A DNA stretch of 64,000 nucleotides from NCBI RefSeq assembly GCF_036884655.1, contig NC_088356.1:16401501-16465500 (forward strand), given 5' to 3'. Every line of letters starts with the position of its first letter. Position 1 is the stretch's first letter. Below are positions 45,930 to 58,488 of this stretch, one piece after another. The position numbers were made by a program, and so were the translations under genes. The notes under the pieces are model-generated. The model ran no database searches. It saw only the letters and a list, made by a program, of their open reading frames with translations, and was not told the origin of the DNA. Source of the DNA: Musa acuminata AAA Group. Its lineage: Eukaryota; Streptophyta; Magnoliopsida; Zingiberales; Musaceae.

Positions 45930-48392
45930 ATCTCCCACTTGCCCTAAAACTAATCACCTATATGTCTAATCCCCATCAGACCTTTGTGACACTCAAATAT
46001 AATTTGAGTCAATGGCTTCGTCAATGGATCTGTAATATTATCTTCGGATGAAACTCTTTCCACTGCTATATCTCCATGGGTCACAATCTCTCTAATAAGC
46101 TGGAACATCCTCAAAACACTTATAATGAGACTTGGGTTCTTTTGCTTAAGGGATCACCCCATTATTATCGTAATATACGAGAATCGATTTTACGCTGCTC
46201 GATATGACTCCTAAATCGATGATGAACTTTTTCATCCAAACCTCCTCTTTTGCCACTTCTACCATAGCATAGCAATGTATCATTTGTGGTCGAGTCAATG
46301 GTAGTATCTTGCTTGGAACTCTTCTAGCTCGCTGCTGCCCCATTCAAGGTGAACACATACCTTGAATTCAACTTGTAATCATCGATATCGAACTAGAAAC
46401 TCGAGTTAGTGTAGCCCTTAACCTAGAGACTACCTCCTCCGTATACTAGTAAAAGATCTTTAATCCTTCTTAAGTACTTAAGGATATACTTTACTGCTTT
46501 CCAATGCTCCAAGCATGGATCCACCTGATACCTTCTTGTGACACTCACAGCATGTGTTATATCAGACCTGGTACATAGCATAACATATATGATAGATCCT
46601 ATCATAGAGGCATAGGGTATCCTATCTATGTTTGCTCTTTCTTTAGGAATTTTTAAGGACATACTATGAGAAAGTGAAATTTCATGTCTCATTGGAATAA
46701 AATCTCTGTTGAAATTTTCTATGTCAAACCTTTTAACAATGGTGTTTATGTACCGGATTGGGATAAGCCAAGCATCATCTTGAATCTATTTATATAGACC
46801 CGAATCCCCAAAATATAGAATGCTTTCCCTAAGTCCTTCATGGAGAAGTATTTAGATAACTAAGTTTTTACTGTGGAGAGCATTCCTACATCATTCCCAA
46901 TGATTAGAATGTCATCCATATATAATACCAAGAAGGTGATAATGCTTCCACTTACTTTCTCATATATACAAGGCTCATCTTCATTCTTAACAAAGTCATA
47001 AGATTTGATCGTCTTATCAAATCTTATGTTTCAACTTTGGGAAGCTTACTTTAGCCTATAAATGGACTTAAGCAACCTACACACTTTATCTGGACTCTAC
47101 TTAGATACGAATCCCTTAGGTTATATCATATACACCTCCTCCTCGAGGTTGCTATTGAGGAATGTGGTTTTCACGTCCATTTTCTAGATCTCATAGTCAT
47201 AATGTACTATAATAGCCAATATAATTCAGATAGATTTTAGTATAGTTACGAGTGTGAAGGATTTGTCATAGTCAACACCTTGCCTTTGACGATACCTCTT
47301 AGCTACTAGCCTTGTCTTATAAGTCTTTACCTTTCTTTCTACTCCAATCTTCTTTTTGAAGATCCATTTGCAGCCGATGGGTATGATACTCTTAGGTGCA
47401 TCAATAAGGTTCCAAACTTTATTAGAGTACATGAATTTTATCTCAGAATTCATGGTTTCTTGCTACTTCCCAAAGTCTATGCTTATAATAGCCTCTTTAT
47501 AGGTTTGAGAATCAACATCTTGAGTGTCCTATCTACTAATATGTTCAACATATCTTTCAGGGGGTGTGACATTGTACTAGACCTACACAAAGTTGGAACT
47601 TATGTGTCAAGTGGCTGAACAGACTCGATCTCCGGAATGGTACCAGAGCTAAGTTCTCTAACCTCACTCAACTATATCATGCTTATGCTATCTCCACCAA
47701 GAATATATTCCTTCTCAAGGAATACTGCTCTCTTAGCAATAAAGTCATTTTGGTCCTTAGGATGATAGAAATAATACCCACATATTTTCTTAGGATATCC
47801 CATGAACTTGTACTATTTCGCCCTGGATTCTAACTTATCGGGGTCGTGTCTTTTAATGTGGGTAGAGCAGCCCCAAATCTTAACAACCTTATGATCAGGC
47901 TTCTTCCATTTTCATATCTCATATGGTGTAAACACTACTGATTTAGATGGAATTCTGTTCAGAAGGTAACCTGTGGTCTCTAGGGCATATCCCCAAAATG
48001 AGATAGGTAGGTTGGCAAAACTCATCATGGACCGCACCAAATATAATAACATGTGATTCCTCCTTTCTGATATACTATTGAACTATGGTGTATAAGGAGG
48101 TGTCCATTGGGACATAATCCCATGATCCTTGAGGAATTGGGTGAACTCCATACTCAAGTACTCGCCTCCTTGATCTGATCGAAAAGTCTTAATACTCTTT
48201 CCACTTTAGTTTTTACTTTATTCTTATACTCTCTGAATTTTTGGATAGTTTCAGACTTTTACTTCATCAAGTACACATGTCCGTACCTAGAGAAATCGTT
48301 AGTGAAAGTAATGAAGTAGGAGTAACCACCTATGACATAAGTTGATATGAGACCACATACATCGTTATATATGAGTTCTAATAACTCAGTAG
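45930..48392 (-). pseudogene. Degenerate copia pol of the older element
   Basis: Colinear with pol of the young element. In minus-strand order it shows the integrase core (48390-47900), RT (47453-47226: IGCKWIFKKKIG, AKRYRQRQGVDYD) and RNase H-side blocks (46692-46423: ASMIGSIIYVMLCTRSDITH; 46343-46146). Many stops and frameshifts. Its upstream half is missing: after the young insertion only the four bases CTCT (57008-57011) still match. Confidence 0.8.
48388..48392. other. Target site duplication AGTAG (left)
   Basis: AGTAG directly precedes the TG of the LTR at 48393 and recurs at 57003-57007 directly after the other LTR. Confidence 0.85.
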
Positions 48393-49879
48393 TGTTGGGA
48401 AATCATTGGGGGCGACATCATATGCACAGCGGAAGAACAAGAAAACAAAAATCCCCGATTCTCAAAAAGATGTTCGTCGTCGTGCGAAGATTGGTGCGCA
48501 AAAATCCGCAAAACACAAAACTGCGTATAGAGATTGTGTTACCTAGGAAGATCGTATATCCCTGTTTCCTTGCAGATAGAGGGTGAAGGAGGTCAAGCAT
48601 CCTCCTCTCTAACGGTGATCCACACAGCAGGGTTGCGACGACGCTCGTCAAAACTCTAGGCCTACTTTGAGGTGGAGAGGGAGAGGAGAATAGGAAAGGC
48701 AAGCAAAGACTCTAGCCTATGAGGCTGTGAATCCCTCCTATTTATAGAGATCCCGTGTCAAACCCTAATGGGTTCTTCCCTAGTGGGTATTGGATTTGCA
48801 TCCAATAAGACAAGGGCTCCGTCGGATATCTCATATCCGAACCTTTACTCATCGCAATGCCTACCATATGTGTGTGACCCTCTAGACCCAATATCGAGCT
48901 GGCCGTGAGTCATACCTGTCAGAACTCCTTCTGACTGAGTGAATTATTATCTCTGTAATAATTCACTTGACTCATCGACTACGGACGTACTAGGCCACTA
49001 CGCCGTAGTCCCCAGACGATACAGGGGAATCCAATCCATTGGACCTGTCTGTCCTCAGTTACCATGTACCTATAGCCCCTCATCCATCTAATATCCTAGA
49101 GACTGTATATCGAGCATGGTGCTGTTAGACCCATACGGTTTCTACTCGAGTCTTGCTCTAATCGGATTCTCCCGGAGAACTCTTTCTCTCTCAACCCGAA
49201 TGACCCTGGCCAGGGATTTGTCTGAGCAAGAACACATAGGATATTCCTCTCATGATGCCGAGAGTGGATGATCCTCTATTGACACTCAATAGCCCTCGTA
49301 AGGTCGACTACCACTCCCAATGACCAGCTGTACTAGATCTGGGGACAGCCAAACCTATAAGTCTGGTATCAAAGAGTGGAGCACTCATACAGGACATCCT
49401 TGGTGTCTCAAGTCTAAGGACCAGATACACCACTAGGACTACGGAATCGCTGTCTGACAATAAGGCATCATCAACCATCCAGCATTCCGTAAGCGGATCA
49501 ATAAGTGAACTCATTCTCCAATGAGCACCTGTACTGTATCCCTAGTGTCCCTACACGAGCAGCTATGAGACCAGCTGCATCCATCATATGGACGGGTATA
49601 CAGCACACCAGTCTATCCGGTTATCATGATGTCCCTCTCGAGTAACCTATGACCGGGATTATTTAGGATATGTGTTTAAAGGTGAATCGATCTCATTATC
49701 GTGATCTCATCACGATCCGATTCCCATTGCACAAATCCAAGGACATCACAATATATGTATGCATTTATGCAATAGTTATAAAGTGATATACGCCAAAATA
49801 TAACAAGCAAAAAGATTATGTATCAAGTCACACGTGCCATTACTCACGTGATTGGCTTGTTGGGCACCTATGACTAGCA
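48393..49879 (-). repeat. 3' LTR of the young copia element (1487 bp)
   Basis: Plus-strand edges TGTTGGGAAATC and CCTATGACTAGCA. Frames inside (for example 48418-48702 and 49308-49514) recur in the other LTR and are not genes. TATA-like CTCTATAAATAGG lies on the minus strand near 48738-48750. Confidence 0.95.
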
Positions 49880-49892
49880 ATCTCCCACTTGA
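49880..49892 (-). other. Polypurine tract of the young copia element
   Basis: Minus-strand AAGTGGGAGAT immediately before the LTR, the plus-strand DNA primer of copia elements. Confidence 0.85.
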
Positions 49893-49899
49893 CCTAAAG

Positions 49900-52568
49900 C
49901 CAATCACCTATGTGTCTGATCCCTATCAAACTCCTGTGACGCTCAAAGACAATCTGAGACAACAGCTTTGTCAGTGGATCTGCAATGTTATCTTCGGATG
50001 GAACTCTTTCCACTACTACATCTCCTCGGGTTACGATCTCTCTGATAAGTTGGAACCTCCTCAGAACACTTCTGATGAGACCCGGGTTCCCTTATTTGAG
50101 TAATCACCCCATAGTTGTTGCAATAAGGGAAGTCGACTTGTCGCTATCTGTATCGACTCCCAAATCTGTGATGAACTTCTTCACCCAGACTCCCTCCTTT
50201 GCTGCATCTAATGCAGCAATGTACTCCGCCTCTGTGGTCGAGTCAACAGTGGTATCTTGGTTGGAACTCTTCCAGCACACTGCTTCTCCATTCAAGGTGT
50301 ACACATACCCTGAATTCGACTTACTATCATCGACATCAGACTGAAAACTTGAGTCAGTGAAGCCTTCAACCTTAAGGCTATTACCTTCATATACTAGTAA
50401 AAGATCCTTAGTCCTTCTCAAGTACTTAAGGATACACTTTACTGCTTTCCAGTGCTCCAAGCCTGGATCCGCCTGATACCTGCTCGTGACACTCAGAGCA
50501 TGCGCTATATCAGGCCTAGTACATAGCATGGCATACATGATAGACCCTATTGCTGAGGTATAAGGTATCATATTCATGTTTGCCCTTTGGAATTTTCCAT
50601 GCCAAACCTTTTGACAATGGTTTCTATGTACCTGGACTAGGACAACCAAAGCATCCTCTTGGATCTATCTCTATAGATTCTAATCCCCAAGATATAGGAT
50701 GCTTCCCCTAAGTCCTTTATGGAGAAGTGTCTAGATAACCAAGTCTTTACTGTGGATAGCATTCCTACGTCATTCCCAATGATGAGGATGTCATCCACAT
50801 ATAACACCAAAAAGGTGATAGCGCTCCCACTTACCTTCCTGTACACACAAGGCTCATCTTCGTTCTTAACGAAGTCATAAGATCTGATTGACTCATCAAA
50901 TCTTATGTTCCAACTTCGGGAAGCTTGCTTTAGTCCATAAATGGATTTAAGCAACCTACACACTTTATCTGGGCAGTTCTTGGACACGAATCCCTCAGGT
51001 TGCATCATATACACCTCCTCCTCGAGGTTCCCATTGAGGAATGCAGTTTTCACATCCATCTGCCAGATCTCATAATCATAGTGTGCTGCAATAGCCAATA
51101 GAATTCTGATGGATTTTAGCATTGCTACGGGTGAGAAGGTTTCGTCGTAGTCAATACCTTGCCTTTGACGATACCCTTTAGCCACTAGCCTTGCTTTATA
51201 GGTCTCTACCTTTCCATCTACTCCGATCTTTTTCTTAAAGATCCATTTGCAACCGATGGGTATAATACCTTCGGGCGCATCAACTAGGTTCCAAACCTTA
51301 TTGGAGTACATAGAATCCATCTCAGAATTCATGGCTTCTTGCCACTTCCTGGAGTCTATACTCATAATAGCCTCCTCGTAGGTCTGAGGATCAATATCCT
51401 CAGCATCCTCTCCTCTAATATGTCCCACATATCTCTCAGGAGGATGAGATACTCTATCAGACCTGCGTAAAGTTGAAACTTGTGTATTAGGTACCTGAAC
51501 AGACTCGGGCTGTAGAGTGGTGCTTGAGCTTGGTTCTCTAACTTCGCTCAACTCTATCATTCTCCCACTGTCTCCACCAAGAATGTGTTCCTTCTCAAGG
51601 AACACTGCTCTCTTAGCTACAAAGACCTTTTGGTCCTCGAGATGATAGAAATAATACCCACAAGTTTCCTTGGGGTATCCCACAAATTTGCATCGCTCTG
51701 TCCTTGATTCTAACTTATCGGGGTTGTGTCTTTTAACGTGGGCTGGGCAGCCCCAAATCTTAACAACCTTAAGATCAGGCTTCTTCCCTTTCCATATCTC
51801 ATATGGTGTAGACACTACCGACTTAGTTGGAACTCTGTTCAGAAGGTAAGCTGCGGTTTCTAGGGCATATCCCCAGAATGAGATGGGTAGGTCAGCGAAA
51901 CTCATCATGGACCGTACCATATCTAATAAAGTACGATTTCTCCTTTCAGAGACACCATTGAGCTGAGGTGTGTAAGGAGGTGTCCATTGGGATAATATCT
52001 CATGGTCCTTGAGGAACTGAGTAAACTCTGTACTTAAGTACTCACCTCCTCGATCTGATCGAAGAGTTTTGATACTCTTTGCAGTCTGGTTCTCCACCTC
52101 ATTCTTATACTCTCCGAATTTCTCAAAGGTCTCGGACTTGTACTTCATTAAGTACACATATCCATACCTTGAGAAATCATCAGTAAATGTAATGAAGTAT
52201 GAGTAACCTCCAATGGCATGAGTTGACATGGGTCCACATACATCACTATGTATGAGTTCCAACAACTCAGTGGCTCTCTCTCCAGTTCCACTAAATGGAG
52301 AGTTGGTCAATTTTCCACGAATGCAAGGCTCACAAGTTGCATAAGACATATAGTCGAATGGATCTAGATATCCATCATTTAGCAACTTTTGAATCCTTCT
52401 TTCATGGATGTGACCTAGCCTACAATGCCACAGGTATGCACTGTTCAACTCATCTCGTTTCCTTTTGGACACATTTACATTCATGATATGTGGAGTGGTG
52501 TCTAACATAAATAAACCATTATGCAATGTTCCTTTCGTGATGATCTTATCATCTAATAATATCGAACA
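49900..52568 (-). pseudogene. Copia pol: integrase, reverse transcriptase, RNase H (broken)
   Basis: From the 5' side: GAG-pre-integrase (LWHCRLGHIHERRI), integrase core with D-D-E (FTDDFSRYGYVYL; LRSDRGGEYLS), then RT with IGCKWIFKKKIG and the catalytic YVDDILIIGND. A TAG near 50640 ends the long frame (52526-50637). Just downstream a deletion of several tens of bases and a frame change separate RT from RNase H (50603-50104: TSAIGSIMYAMLCTRPDIAH; STTEAEYIAALDAAKEGVW). Another frameshift lies near 50120. Compared with related copies, a one-base loss near 52571 also shifts this frame from gag-protease. Product unlikely to work. Confidence 0.9.
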
Positions 52569-53707
52569 ACCATGTTCTCAAAAATAAATTTATATCCACT
52601 AACTGTTAAACATGAAATGGAGATAATGTTTTTGATAATAGAAGGAACAAAATAACATGCATCTAATGCAATAAAAGCTCTACTAGGCAGATGTAGGGTG
52701 ACCTCGCCAACAGCTAATACAACAACTTTTGCTCTATTACCCATCTTGAGGTCCATCTCGCCTCTCTCTAGTCTCCTAGGCTTTGCCAGAACCTGCAACG
52801 AATTGCATATATGATAAGCACTACCGGTATCCAATACCCATGTGTTATCATAAGAGTCTGACAAATAGAGACTGATCATGAATGTACCTGAAGCTTCATC
52901 AAGCTTTTGTTTCGCCCTTTCTGCAAGGTACTCTTTGCAGTTTCTCTTCCAGTGCCCATCTTTACCACAGTGGAAGCACTGGCCTTTGTCCTTTGTTGGG
53001 TCTTTCTTAGCAACCTTTGCTTTACCTTGTTTGCCCTTGCCCTTTCCCTTCTTAAGGGACCTTTCTGCTTTCCTTTTCTTTCTGGTCTCACCAGTGTAGA
53101 GAACTGGCTTCTCTTTCTTAATAGTACTCTCTGCCTCCCTCAACATATTGAGGAGCACTAGGAGAGTCACCTCAAGCTTGTTCATATTAAAATTCATTAT
53201 GAACTGTGAAAAGGAATCTGGTAGGGACTGAAGCACAATGTCCACACACAAGTTATCCTCTAGGACCATTCCTAGACCTGTGAGTTTCTCTATCCACTCA
53301 ATCATCTTTAGGACATGGTTCTGAACAGGTGTCCCCTCAGTTATCCTAGCGCGGAAAAGGCTATTGGATATCTCATATCGTTGAGTCCTTCCCTGTTCCT
53401 CAAACAATTTACGGACATGTAGGAGAATGGATCTGGCATCCATCTTTTCATGTTGTCTCTGTAACTCTGGAGTCATAGAGCCCAACATATAGCACTGAGC
53501 AAGAGTGGAGTCATCAATGTACTTCACGTAGCGAGCGATCTCATCCTCGCTTGCCCCTTCTTCGGGCGTAGGCATCACTGTATCAAGGACGTACACGATT
53601 TTCTCCGCTGTGAGAACAATTCTCAAGTTACGGAGCCAATCCGTATAATTTGGACCAGTGAGGCGGTTGACATCAAGTATGCCACGTAAGGGATTTGAAA
53701 GCGACAT
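52553..53707 (-). CDS. Copia gag-protease, open (384 aa)
   Basis: Starts [20 protein letters not shown] at 53707. It carries the copia gag domain (about 10-210), a lysine-rich stretch (about 210-240), a zinc knuckle [14 protein letters not shown] and the protease active site [12 protein letters not shown]. It then runs out of frame and stops at 52553 because of a single-base deletion near 52571. Gag packages element RNA, and the protease would process the polyprotein. The gag part is intact and could assemble particles if expressed from the LTR promoter on the right. Confidence 0.88.
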   Translation of the reverse strand: MSLSNPLRGILDVNRLTGPNYTDWLRNLRIVLTAEKIVYVLDTVMPTPEEGASEDEIARYVKYIDDSTLAQCYMLGSMTPELQRQHEKMDARSILLHVRKLFEEQGRTQRYEISNSLFRARITEGTPVQNHVLKMIEWIEKLTGLGMVLEDNLCVDIVLQSLPDSFSQFIMNFNMNKLEVTLLVLLNMLREAESTIKKEKPVLYTGETRKKRKAERSLKKGKGKGKQGKAKVAKKDPTKDKGQCFHCGKDGHWKRNCKEYLAERAKQKLDEASGTFMISLYLSDSYDNTWVLDTGSAYHICNSLQVLAKPRRLERGEMDLKMGNRAKVVVLAVGEVTLHLPSRAFIALDACYFVPSIIKNIISISCLTVSGYKFIFENMVVRYY

Positions 53708-53899
53708 TTTCTGAAAATAAAGATGTAGCAGAAATGAATAACATGCAGATTTTGCAAGAAATAAACTATCAAGATATGGACTTCTATCTTAATATGCTCC
53801 CACTATTTTACTATCGAGTCACGTGACACCCTCAGCACGTAAAACGGAAGTCTCTGGCAGACTTCTAGTGGGGATCAGGATCCAATCAGCATCTTAGTG

Positions 53900-54205
53900 T
53901 AACCTCGAGGGACTCGACCAATCACACTAAGCCTAAAAGGTAGGCAACTCTTGCCGATCACAACTCCTTGTGATTCCCGTCTTGTTCGGCCTCCGAATCA
54001 CCATGGCCTTGAGGGACTCGACCAACCATGATGCTCGGTTAAGTCAACACCTTCGTTACAAGATGAGTCTGATTTGATGATATACCCTCGAGGGACTCGA
54101 CCAAGCATACCATGCCCTCAGGTCACCGGTGACATCTCTATGTCGTAAGCAAGATAGCGAATCGCGATATAGGTGAGTCTCGAGGGACTCGACCAACTCA
54201 ACCTA
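53900..54205. repeat. Four spaced copies of an 18-bp motif in the copia leader
   Basis: CTCGAGGGACTCGACCAA or a one-base variant (CTTGAGG...) starts near 53904, 54007, 54086 and 54179, about 80-105 bp apart. The core TCGAGGGACTCGA is nearly palindromic. Sequence between copies is not conserved, so this is not a simple tandem repeat. Confidence 0.8.
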
Positions 54206-54989
54206 CACCGGGAATCGGTTCCTACTCATAACGATGGAAGGCCACGTGGGTCAATCTAATTGCCTCACGTTTACCGACTTAATATTATCGAGAGATGTTT
54301 CTATAATTTGGTCTCCTAATATGACATGTCACACATATACATATTTAATATATATCTACATCGCATGCAAATATATATACATATCTAGTATGTGTATAAG
54401 CAATCACACCAGATGATCATGGACCACAACCTAATATGATTAGGCCCGAGCCAATAGGCCTAATCACTCACATCAAGATCTATGTGTGCAACGGTGCATC
54501 TCCATGCCCTGTGAACGTTCATCTCGTCCTCGTCGGTTTCGTCGACATCTTGATGCATCTCCATGCATCACGATCGTCCGTCTCGTGGGTCCCGCTATCG
54601 CATCCACGCTCCCGCTGCGCCTCCTCATGTGATTACAACTTAATCATAGGCACGTAGGCCCGACAATAAACGAGAAATATAATGGAGGTTCGTAGACCTC
54701 AATAATAATAATCACAAGTACATACATCACACGGTCCATGATCATCCGTCCACACATCATACATCACATGTATAAATAATCATCATCATGTAGGACTACT
54801 AGATAATAATAAAAATAATAATCAACTAAACCTTTTAATTAATTAATATTTTTCTGAAATCAGGGACATGTAGGGAATTTCTCAATTCCTAAGGGTATTT
54901 TCATAATTTGGACAAAAGATAGAAACTGGAATTTCTCAAATTCCGAGGGGCAAAACTATCTTTTGCCCAGAAAACCCTAATACCCTTTC

Positions 54990-55400
54990 CCCTTTTTGCT
55001 GTTGTCGCCGCCGCCACCCTGCCGGCGGCGGCTTGTGCGGCGGGGCGAGGGCACTGCCCTCGCCTGCAGGCGGCACGCTCGCTGGCGGCGCTGCCGCTGC
55101 AGGTGGGCTCCCCTTTCGGGCGTCGCTGCCTCCGCAGGCGGTGCTGTCCCGCCGGGCGGCCACCACTATGGGGGGGGTTTTCGCCCGCGGGAGCAGCGGC
55201 GGAAAGCGCCGCTGCCCTGCGGCGCCTCTGCCCGTGGGCTGCCAGCCCCGCCAGCAGCAAGCCTGCTGCAAGCAGACCGCCGGCCGGCTGCTGCAGGCAC
55301 AGCGCTTGCGCATGCGCCGGCGCTGTGCTGCCTGGCTGCGGTTGCGGCTGCCGCTGCAGGTGGCTGCAGACATGCAGATCGAGGGCAGCAACTGTTGCTG
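54990..55400. repeat. GC-rich low-complexity block in the copia leader
   Basis: Dense in GCCGC, GCAGG and GGCGG, standing out against AT-rich surroundings. Open frames of 90-198 codons in several phases are side effects of few stop codons. Confidence 0.8.
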
Positions 55401-55493
55401 CCCTTCCTCACTTTTGCGTCAACGATTTTGACGTCAAAATTCTTCCTAAACACAACACACGCAGTTCAAAACCAATCATTCGCACGAACAACC

Positions 55494-55507
55494 TGGCTCT
55501 GATACCA
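55494..55507 (-). other. Primer binding site of the young copia element
   Basis: Minus-strand TGGTATCAGAGCCA one base from the LTR end at 55509, the classic initiator tRNA-Met match. Confidence 0.92.
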
Positions 55508-55508
55508 C

Positions 55509-57002
55509 TATTGGGAAATCATTGGGGGCGACATCATATGCGCAGCGGAAGAACAAGAAAACAAAAATCCCCGATTCCCAAAAAGATGTTCGTCGTCGTG
55601 CGAAGATTGGTGCGCAAAAATCTACAAAACACAAAACTGCGTATAGAGATTGTGTTACCTAGGGAGATCGTATATCCCTGTTTCCTTGCAGATCCTTAGG
55701 AGAGGGTGAAGGAGGTCAAGCGTCCTCCTCTCTAGCGGTGATCCACACAGCAGGGTTGCGACGACGCTCCTTAAAACTCCAGGCCTACTCTGAGGTGGAG
55801 AGGGAGAGGAGAATAGGAAAGGCAAGCAAAGACTCTAGCCTATGAGGCTGTGAATCCCTCCTATTTATAGAGATCCCGTGTCAAACCCTAATGGGTTCTT
55901 CCCTAGTGGGTATTGGATCTGCATCCAATAAGACAAGGGCTCCGTCGGATATCTCATATCCGAACCTCTACTCATCGCAATGCCTACCATATGTGTGTGA
56001 CCCTCTAGGCCCAATATCGAGCTGGCCGTGAGTCATACCTGTCAGAACTCCTTCTGACTGAGTGAATTATTATCTCTGTAATAATTCACTTGACTCATCG
56101 ACTACGGACGTACTAGGCCACTACGCCGTAGTCCCCAGACGATATAGGGGAATCCAATCCATTGGACCTGTCTGTCCTCAGTTACCATGTACCTATAGTC
56201 CCTCATCCATCTAATATCCTAGAGACTGTATATCGAGCATGGTGCTGTTAGACCCATACGGTTTCTACTCGAGTCTTGCTCTAATCGGATTCTCCCGGAG
56301 AACTCTTTCTCTCTCAACCCGAATGACCTTGGCCAGGGATTTGTCTGAGCAAGAACACATAGGATATTCCTCTCATGACGCCGAGAGTGGATGGTCCTCT
56401 ATTGACACTCAATAGCCCTCGTAAGGTCGACTACCACTCCCAATGACCAGCTGTACTAGATCTGGGGACAGCCAAACCTATAAGTCTGGTATCAAAGAGT
56501 GGAGCACTCATACAGGACATCCTTGGTGTCTCAAGTCTAAGGACCAGATACACCACTAGGACTACGAAATCGCTGTCTGACAATAAGGCATCATCAACCA
56601 TCCAGCATTCCGTAAGCGGATCAATTAGTGAACTCATTCTCCAATGAGCACCTGTACTGTATCCCTAGTGTCCCTACATGAGCAGCTATGAGACCAGCTG
56701 CATCCATCATATGGACGGGTATACAGCACACCAGTCTATCCGGTTATCATGATGTCCCTCTCGAGTAACCTATGACCGGGATTATTTAGGATATGTGTTT
56801 AAAGGTGAATCGATCTTATTATCGTGATCTCATCACGATCCGATTCCCATTGCACAAATCCAAGGACATCACAATATATGTATGCATTTATGCAATAGTT
56901 ATAAAGTGATATACGCCAAAATATAACAAGCAAAAAGATTATGTATCAAGTCACACGTGTCATTACTCACGTGATTGGCTTGCTGGGCACCTATGACTAG
57001 CA
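55509..57002 (-). repeat. 5' LTR of the young copia element (1494 bp)
   Basis: Colinear with 48393-49879. It is longer by 7 bp (CTTAGGA-type insertion near 55695). Its inner end reads TATTGGG instead of TGTTGGG. As the right copy of a minus-strand element it would drive transcription leftward from a CTCTATAAATAGG box near 55865. Confidence 0.93.
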
Positions 57003-57007
57003 AGTAG
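57003..57007. other. Target site duplication AGTAG (right)
   Basis: Matches 48388-48392. The next four bases, CTCT, match the older copia pol, then chromovirus LTR sequence begins. Confidence 0.8.
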
Positions 57008-57011
57008 CTCT

Positions 57012-57217
57012 ATAAATAGCCATGTAGTCCTATTAGGAGTTAGGGTTTAGAAGCCCTATAAATAGCCATGTATTCCTTCTCTTTTCTTAAGCAATAGATG
57101 AATCTTTTCTGCAGCCTTTGAGCAGCAACTTGGAGGGAGGAACCCCTATAGAGTTCCAAGGAGGCCGATCCCCTAAAGAGATCAACCCCAAGTTTAGAAT
57201 CTGCAAGGGTTCTAACA
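57012..57217 (+). repeat. Truncated 5' LTR of chromovirus A
   Basis: Matches the last part of the 61708-62145 LTR and ends GGGTTCTAACA. An additional ATAAATAGCCATGTA phrase at its left edge duplicates one inside it. The first half of the LTR is missing where it meets the older copia sequence. Confidence 0.85.
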
Positions 57218-57219
57218 CC

Positions 57220-57231
57220 TGGTATCAGAGC
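57220..57231 (+). other. Primer binding site of chromovirus A
   Basis: TGGTATCAGAGC two bases after the LTR, matching initiator tRNA-Met. Confidence 0.88.
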
Positions 57232-57520
57232 AGCGTTCTTGGCGTCTCGCTGCCCTTCCACAACCATCCATCAACCCTCTACAACCATCCAAAGCAATTC
57301 CCACAATTGCTTAAAAGATCGTCACCGAATTCCGTCATCATCTCCACCACCACGGATCATCCTTTGATCTCCCCGTGAATTGCAACAGGTTCTGGTTTCC
57401 TACCTTACTGCTGCTGCAATTTAGTTATCCTTATTCGAAAATCCAAAAAAAAAAAACCGTTCCTATATTGCTGCATAAACTTTTCGTCACAAAGTTTTCA
57501 TCTCTACGATGAAAGATACA

Positions 57521-57888
57521 TTGCAGAATTCCAGCCGCATAGCACCATCTGTTTGATCTTGCTACTGTGCTTTTTCTATCCAAATTTCTACGAAATTTTT
57601 ATGACATCTTTGACACTTCTTAACAGTGGATTTCCCTTTGGTTTCATCAAAAAAATTCTCAATATAAACTACTGATCTTTTATGTCCAATCTGCTGCACT
57701 TGAATTGCAGAATTCAAGCCGCATAGCACCATCTGTTTGATCTTGCTACTGTGCTTTTTCTATCCAAATTTATACGAAATTTTTATGACATCTTTGAAAC
57801 TTCCTAACAGTAGATTTCCCTTTGGTTTCATCGAAAAATTCTCAATATAAACTAATGATCTTTTATGTCCAATCTGCTGCACTTGAAA
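57521..57888. repeat. 184-bp tandem duplication in the chromovirus A leader
   Basis: TTGCAGAATTC at 57521 recurs at 57705, and the following 184 bp are repeated with about a dozen changes (landmarks GCATAGCACCATCTGTTTGA, TTTCCCTTTGGTTTCATC). It was not seen in the leaders of B or C. Confidence 0.85.
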
Positions 57889-58488
57889 ATCTATGCTGCA
57901 GAAAATTTTAGCTGCATATCGTTGCCTTAACCCATCTATTTGCAATCTTTTTTGAATGAAATTTCTTATACACTTCATATATCATCTTGGCTTCCATCTA
58001 AGATTGATATATTAAGAAATTCATCTCTAAAACTGATTTTTGTGTTGCTATAAATTTTCATCGTAAACTGCTGAAATTTTTCGACGAGAATTCTGCTATC
58101 ACAACTTGCACCAATTTCCTTGCTGTTATATTGCCAAAAATTTCTTGATTAAATTAGTCATCCTTGCTGTCATATAAAATGTGATTTTGCTATCAATTCC
58201 CTCCTCAATTATCTCAAGTTTTTGGTGGAAATTACGTCGAGAAACCGCTGTTTCTTCGACGACAATTCTGCTCTTACAAGACAGCACATACTTGTTGCAA
58301 CTTCCACTGATTTCTCTCAAACATTTGCTGCCATCTACCACAGATCCAAAACTTTCATCCACAGCCCTAAAACTCCACCAAACCACACCCTCAAACTGCA
58401 CCCAAAACAACCACAAAACAAGCCTAAATCGTAGCCTACATCGACCGATCCACCAACCCTTTCGACCATCACTTCTCTCAACCTATAC

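Larger units (their letters stand above)
53708..55493 (-). other. Untranslated leader of the young copia element
   Basis: About 1.8 kb between PBS and gag. It holds four spaced copies of a CTCGAGGGACTCGACCA motif (53890-54200) and a very GC-rich block (about 54990-55400) with GCCGCC/GCAGGC units. Frames on both strands in the GC-rich part are compositional. No gag start precedes 53707. Confidence 0.75.
48393..57002 (-). mobile_element. Nearly complete young Ty1/copia retrotransposon (8.6 kb)
   Basis: Two LTRs (48393-49879 and 55509-57002), PPT, gag, pol, leader, PBS and 5-bp target duplication are all present. By hand count the LTRs differ at about 27 sites plus one 7-bp indel, near 1.8 percent, so insertion is fairly recent. 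Pol is broken (see below), so it cannot move alone. It inserted into an older member of the same broad family. Confidence 0.95.

Noticed and set aside
55494..55507. tRNA-like matches (TGGTATCAGAGC) at five places as possible tRNA genes
   Set aside because: Each is a short retrotransposon primer binding site next to an LTR; no cloverleaf or A/B boxes surround them.
54901..55699. Frames of 90-198 aa in the GC-rich copia leader and LTR
   Set aside because: Several overlap in opposite phases, cross the PBS and LTR boundary, and show no known domain.
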